DNA of 45,359 nt from Acidimicrobiia bacterium. GTDB taxonomy: Bacteria; Actinomycetota; Acidimicrobiia; IMCC26256; DASPTH01. The stretch covers positions 1 to 45,359 of the forward strand of contig JBBDHW010000037.1 in assembly GCA_040880805.1 (NCBI GenBank), given 5' to 3'. Positions within the stretch are counted from its first letter, which is position 1, and the number at the start of each line of letters is the position of its first letter. Both the position numbers and the translations under genes were made by a program. This document shows positions 41,927 to 45,359 of the stretch, in pieces. The notes under the pieces were generated by a model, which saw nothing but the letters and a program-made list of their open reading frames with translations, was not told the origin of the DNA and did no database searches.

Positions 41927-43387
41927 ATGCGCCGCGACTTGCTGATCGGTGACATCTTTCGAACCGCGACGCGGGCGGCGCCGGGGCGGATCGCCGCCTG
42001 GCGCGGCGACGATTCGATCACGTTCGACGAGCTCGAGCGGCGCGGCAACCAGGTGGCGCATGCGCTCGCGGCACTCGGTATCGGGCATCGAGACACCGTC
42101 GTCGCGTGGAACGACACCACGCTCGACGTGCTCCCGCTGTTCGTCGCGCTGGCGAAGCTCGGCGCGGTGTTCGCCCCGATCAGCCCGTTGCTTTCGCCGG
42201 ACGAGGCCGAGGTGATGATCGCGGCGGCGAGGCCGAAGGCGATCGCCGCCGACGCCGGGCGCGCGGCCGACGGTGCGGCCCTTGCGGCGCGTGTGAGCGC
42301 GCCCTTCGTCGAGCTCGCGGGCTTCGCCGCCGACGAGGACGATGCCGACGTCGACGAGCCCCTTCTACGCGAGACCGACCCGCACGTCGTCTTCTTCACC
42401 AGCGGGAGCACGGGGCGCCCGAAGGGCGCGGTGATCTCCAATCGAGTCAACGTGCTGCGCACACATCCGGGCGCGTTGTTGGAACCCCGAGGCGCGAAGG
42501 TCGCGCCGTTCCCACTGTTCCACATGGGCGCGTGGACGATGGCCCTCCAGCAATGGCAGGCGCGCGAGGCGATGGTCTTCACGACCACCGATCCGGCCGC
42601 GATCTGCGAGGCAATCGAACGCCACTACGCGACGCGGGTGCACTGCCTGCCGGGAATCTGGCGGCGCGTCCTCCAGTACCTCGACACGCCGGATGGTCGC
42701 GCGCGCGATCTGTCCTCGGTGTTGCTTGCCGACGCCGCGACTTCGGCGACCCCACTCGAGCTCCTCACCGCGATCGACCAGGCGTTGCCGAACGCGCGCG
42801 TGCGGGTCTTCTACGGGTCGACCGAAGCGGGCTTGGTCGCGTGGCTCCCGCCCGCCGACATGTACCGCAAGCCGGGGAGTGTCGGCGTGCCGGGAGTCCT
42901 CACCGCGGTCCGTGTCGATCCGGGCGGTGAGCTGTGCGTGAGCGGCCCGCTGCTGTTCGACGGCTACCTCGACGATCCGGAGGCGACCGCAGGTGCACTC
43001 GTCGACGGTTGGTACCACACCGGCGACGTCGTCGATGTCGACGACGACGGGTACATCTCCATCGTCGGCCGCGCGCGCGACGTGATCCGCACCGGCGGGG
43101 AGACGGTCGCTCCGCCCGAGGTCGAGGCGGTTTTGACGCAGTGCCCCGGTGTTGCCGACGTCGCGGTGATCGGACTCCCGGATCCGCAATGGGGCGAGGT
43201 GGTGTGCGCGGTGATCGTGCCCGTCGCCGGACGCGACGCGCCGACCCTCGACGAGGTGCGCGCCTACTCCGACGGCCTGCTCGCCAGGTTCAAGCAACCC
43301 CGGCGCGTCGAGGTGGTCGACGCGATCCCCCGGACCCCCGCCACCCAACAGGTCCAGCGCCGCCTCCTCGTGGACCGCCTGACCTGA
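41927..43387 (+). CDS. AMP-binding acyl-CoA synthetase-like protein lacking the A10 lysine
   Basis: A 486-residue ANL-family protein: FDELERRGNQVAHALAALG, P-loop FFTSGSTGRPKGAVIS, FYGSTEAGLVAW, WYHTGDVVDVDDDGY and GRARDVIRTGGETVAPPEVE. At the C-terminus the usual T-G-K motif reads RTPATQQVQRRLL, so the lysine that drives adenylation is replaced by glutamine. It may catalyse only the thioesterification half-reaction, use another acyl donor or be inactive. The rest of the fold looks complete. Start ATG 41927; controlled by the divergent TetR protein by position. Confidence 0.88.
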   Translation: MRRDLLIGDIFRTATRAAPGRIAAWRGDDSITFDELERRGNQVAHALAALGIGHRDTVVAWNDTTLDVLPLFVALAKLGAVFAPISPLLSPDEAEVMIAAARPKAIAADAGRAADGAALAARVSAPFVELAGFAADEDDADVDEPLLRETDPHVVFFTSGSTGRPKGAVISNRVNVLRTHPGALLEPRGAKVAPFPLFHMGAWTMALQQWQAREAMVFTTTDPAAICEAIERHYATRVHCLPGIWRRVLQYLDTPDGRARDLSSVLLADAATSATPLELLTAIDQALPNARVRVFYGSTEAGLVAWLPPADMYRKPGSVGVPGVLTAVRVDPGGELCVSGPLLFDGYLDDPEATAGALVDGWYHTGDVVDVDDDGYISIVGRARDVIRTGGETVAPPEVEAVLTQCPGVADVAVIGLPDPQWGEVVCAVIVPVAGRDAPTLDEVRAYSDGLLARFKQPRRVEVVDAIPRTPATQQVQRRLLVDRLT

Positions 43388-43397
43388 GGGTGGCGCC

Positions 43398-43427
43398 AAA
43401 AACGGCGTTTTTCGCTACTCTCGCGGG
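43398..43427 (+). promoter_or_regulatory. Candidate promoter of the oxidoreductase operon with A/T palindrome
   Basis: AAAAACG-G-CGTTTTT (43398-43412) is a perfect 7-base inverted repeat in otherwise GC-rich DNA, followed by TACTCT (43416-43421), a TAnnnT -10, six bases before GTG 43428. The spacing suggests a leaderless transcript. The palindrome could instead be the terminator of the synthetase gene. Confidence 0.5.
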
Positions 43428-44003
43428 GTGGAACGAGAGCTGCTGGTCACGGGGATCGGCGGGCAGGGGATCCAGCTCGCGGCCCTCGTGATCGCACGGG
43501 CCGCGCTCGTCGAGGGCCGCGAGGTGCAGCTCTTCGGCAGCTACGGCGGGATGATGCGCGGCGGGAACACCGAGGCCACCCTCGTGGTCGCCGACGGGCC
43601 GGTCGAGGCCCCGCCCACCGTCGGATCGGCGTGGTCCGCGATCGTGATGCACCACGACTACTCGGAGCCGACCTTCGAGCGGCTTCGGCCGAACAGCGTC
43701 GTGATGGTGAACTCGACCGTCTTCGAAGGTTCGTTCGACCGCGACCCCTACGTCGTGGTCGACGTGCCCGCCACCGATCTCGCCCTCGGGCTCGGCAACA
43801 TCATGACCGCGTCGATGGTGATGACCGGCGCGTACGCGGCGGTCACCGGGCTCGTTGCACTCCACGCGCTGGTCGACGCGGTACAGGGCGCGTTGCCGTC
43901 GTACCGGGTGCGCCATGCCGGCCTCAACCAAGACGCGCTGCGCGCCGGGTACGACGCCGCACCCGACGTGCGCGTCGACGCGTGGACGGTCTCAGTCGCA
44001 TGA
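43428..44003 (+). CDS. 2-oxoacid:acceptor oxidoreductase, gamma subunit
   Basis: A 191-residue gamma subunit of a CoA-dependent 2-oxoacid:ferredoxin oxidoreductase (KOR/VOR/POR type): ELLVTGIGGQGIQLAALVIA at the N-terminus, then FGSYGGMMRGGNTEATLVV and VVDVPATDLALGLGNIMTA. It begins the operon gamma-delta-alpha-beta, with four-base ATGA overlap into the delta gene. The complex decarboxylates a 2-oxoacid to an acyl-CoA while reducing ferredoxin. Which 2-oxoacid is unclear. Confidence 0.92.
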   Translation: MERELLVTGIGGQGIQLAALVIARAALVEGREVQLFGSYGGMMRGGNTEATLVVADGPVEAPPTVGSAWSAIVMHHDYSEPTFERLRPNSVVMVNSTVFEGSFDRDPYVVVDVPATDLALGLGNIMTASMVMTGAYAAVTGLVALHALVDAVQGALPSYRVRHAGLNQDALRAGYDAAPDVRVDAWTVSVA

Positions 44004-44272
44004 GTGCGGGCACGGTGCTCACGCGCGGCACGGTCGTCATCGACGTCGAAGCGTGCAAGGGCTGCGATCTCTGCATCGACGCGTGCCCGCCTCGTGTGCT
44101 CGTGATGACCGAGCACATCGTGAACACGCGTGGCTACCGTTACCCGATGCTGCTCGCGGGTTGTACCGGATGCCGTGCGTGCGCCCAGATCTGCCCCGAC
44201 TTCGTGTTCCAGGTGTACAAGTACGACACGCCGCTCGAGCTTCCCATGGAAGTCGAAGCGGACCAGGCATGA
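44000..44272 (+). CDS. 2-oxoacid:ferredoxin oxidoreductase, delta (4Fe-4S) subunit
   Basis: A 90-residue ferredoxin-like subunit with two 4Fe-4S motifs: VIDVEACKGCDLCIDACP and GCTGCRACAQICP. It passes electrons from the thiamine-diphosphate site to external ferredoxin. ATG 44000 overlaps the gamma stop and the end overlaps the alpha start (ATGA again), so these subunits are made together. Confidence 0.94.
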   Translation: MSAGTVLTRGTVVIDVEACKGCDLCIDACPPRVLVMTEHIVNTRGYRYPMLLAGCTGCRACAQICPDFVFQVYKYDTPLELPMEVEADQA

Positions 44273-45351
44273 CGACCGCGCCCGCTCGTCAGCTCCTCGA
44301 GGGTTCGGAGGCGATCGCCGACGCGATGATCGCGGCCGGGTGCCGGTTCTTCGCCGGTTACCCGATGACCCCGTTCACCGAAGTGCTCGAGTACATGGCG
44401 GCCAAGCTCCCCGAAGTCGACGGCGTGTGCATGAACGCCGAGAGCGAGCTCGAGGCGATCGGCATGGCATGGGGCGCCGCGGCCACCGGCACGCTTGCCG
44501 CCACGGGGTCCACCGGCCAGGGCCTGTCGCTCATGCAGGAGTCGCTCGCGGAGATCTCGCTCGCACGCGTGCCGCTCGTCGTCTTGAACATGGCGCGCGC
44601 GCAGGGCGACTACTTCCAGGCCACGCGTGGTGGCGGGCACGGCGACTACCGGCACCTCGTGCTCGCGCCCATGGACGTCGCCGAGGCCGTCGAGCTCGTG
44701 CAGCTCGCGTTCCATCTCTCGTCGCAGTGGCGCAATCCGGTTTTGGTGTTCGGCGACTACTACCTCGCGCACACCACGCAGTCGGTTGCCGTCGAGGCGA
44801 TTCACTTCGGACCGCCGCCTGCCGCCGACTGGGCGCTCGACGGCTCAACTGGCGGGTCCGGCAACGCACGCCTCGTATCGCCGCTCGGTACGGGCAAGCA
44901 GCGCGACGCTGCCGGCTACGACCTCGCCCAGCACTATCTCGCGTGCGCGCAGGGCACGACCGAGATGCTGGAAGGCGTCACGCCGCTCGTCGACACGGGG
45001 TTCGTCGACGACGCCGACGTGGTGGTCGTCGCCTTCGGCACACCCGCCCGCTACGTGCGCGCGGCGGTGCGCAGCCTGCGCGACGACGGCGCGAAGGTCG
45101 GCTGGGTCCGGCCGATCTCGCTCGTACCCTTCCCGGCGGAAGCCGTCGCCGCCGCCGCCGAAGGCGCGCGAGCCGTCGCGGTGTACGAGAACAATCAGGG
45201 CCAGATGATCGACGACGTGCGCCTCGCGGTACTCGGGCGCTGCCCGGTGCACTTCATCGGCGGCCTGAGCCTCGACAGCTCGGGGTTCGGGATCGCGCCC
45301 GATCTCGACGTCGCCACACTGCGCGCACGCATCGAGGAGGTGCTCGGCTGA
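44269..45351 (+). CDS. 2-oxoacid:acceptor oxidoreductase, alpha subunit
   Basis: A 360-residue alpha subunit (pyrimidine-binding domain): GSEAIADAMIAAGCRFFAGYPMTPFTEVLEYM, then ESELEAIGMAWGAAATGTLAATGSTGQGLSLMQESL, MARAQGDYFQATRGGGHGDYR and a transketolase C-terminal part (VAFGTPARYVRAAVRSL, VYENNQGQMIDDVR). It is the separate-alpha arrangement without a fused gamma domain, as in archaeal-type KorA/VorB. It overlaps the next gene by one base (TGATG). Confidence 0.94.
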   Translation: MTTAPARQLLEGSEAIADAMIAAGCRFFAGYPMTPFTEVLEYMAAKLPEVDGVCMNAESELEAIGMAWGAAATGTLAATGSTGQGLSLMQESLAEISLARVPLVVLNMARAQGDYFQATRGGGHGDYRHLVLAPMDVAEAVELVQLAFHLSSQWRNPVLVFGDYYLAHTTQSVAVEAIHFGPPPAADWALDGSTGGSGNARLVSPLGTGKQRDAAGYDLAQHYLACAQGTTEMLEGVTPLVDTGFVDDADVVVVAFGTPARYVRAAVRSLRDDGAKVGWVRPISLVPFPAEAVAAAAEGARAVAVYENNQGQMIDDVRLAVLGRCPVHFIGGLSLDSSGFGIAPDLDVATLRARIEEVLG

Positions 45352-45359
45352 TGGAACGA
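45351..45359 (+). CDS. Start of a gene running off the window, probably the beta subunit
   Basis: ATG-GAA-CGA begins at 45351, sharing one base with the alpha-subunit stop. Only three codons are visible. In this operon type the missing subunit is beta (thiamine diphosphate-binding), so that is the expected product; the assignment rests on gene order alone. Confidence 0.55.

Overview
The window is about 45 kb of GC-rich, gene-dense DNA with many GTG starts, 1- and 4-base stop/start overlaps and very short divergent intergenic regions. The gene content (F420-type and luciferase-like oxidoreductases, repeated acyl-CoA synthetases, metal-dependent amidohydrolases, a CaiB-type CoA-transferase, a cyclopropane-fatty-acid synthase-like enzyme, an ECF42-type sigma factor) points to an actinobacterium, possibly a member of the Acidimicrobiia. 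That placement is an inference from gene content, not from a marker gene. No rRNA, tRNA or CRISPR array was seen.

Layout. 1-5 kb: acyl-CoA synthetase, a probably frameshifted conserved gene, a metallo-beta-lactamase-fold hydrolase and an amidohydrolase whose 3' end runs into an IS256-type remnant. 5-6.5 kb: a methyltransferase lying between the IS remnant and an internally deleted tyrosine integrase. 6.6-8.3 kb: a DGPF/YCII protein overlapping an ECF42-type sigma factor. 8.3-18.7 kb: small accessory genes (two YjbR-like proteins, monooxygenase, LLM oxidoreductase, nucleosidase, HAD-NUDIX fusion, methyltransferases, kinase-like protein, nitroreductase, toxin-antitoxin-like pair, acetyltransferase) mixed with many gene remnants. 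18.7-22.4 kb: amidohydrolase and GH3 glucosidase. 22.4-29.5 kb: a catabolic-looking cluster. 29.5-35.7 kb: PadR regulator, VOC protein, cyclopropane synthase, GH20 hexosaminidase and thiolase. 35.8-45.4 kb: SDR, amidohydrolase, acetoacetate-decarboxylase-like protein, double CaiB CoA-transferase, TetR regulator, acyl-CoA synthetase and a 2-oxoacid:ferredoxin oxidoreductase operon running off the right edge.

The most important observation is that two genes on the minus strand are selenoprotein genes that ordinary gene calling cuts at an in-frame UGA. One (10859-11128) is a SelW/SelT/SelH-type protein with a C-S-V-U motif. The other (26383-26949) is a UGSC-family protein with a literal U-G-S-C motif. 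In both, a perfect stem with a three-base loop beginning GU lies just downstream of the UGA, matching the layout of bacterial SECIS elements. The UGSC gene is the second gene of a tightly coupled operon (SDR, UGSC selenoprotein, unknown companion, enoyl-CoA hydratase, acyl-CoA synthetase). An acyl-CoA-dehydrogenase-like flavoprotein and a cysteine-less isochorismatase-fold protein diverge from it. This looks like a selenium-dependent pathway acting on CoA-linked or carbonyl substrates whose substrate is unknown.

A second theme is decay. At least eight genes carry internal deletions, a one-base frameshift, an amber codon or a missing half, concentrated between 5 and 18.7 kb. They are either real scars in an accessory region or, in part, assembly errors.
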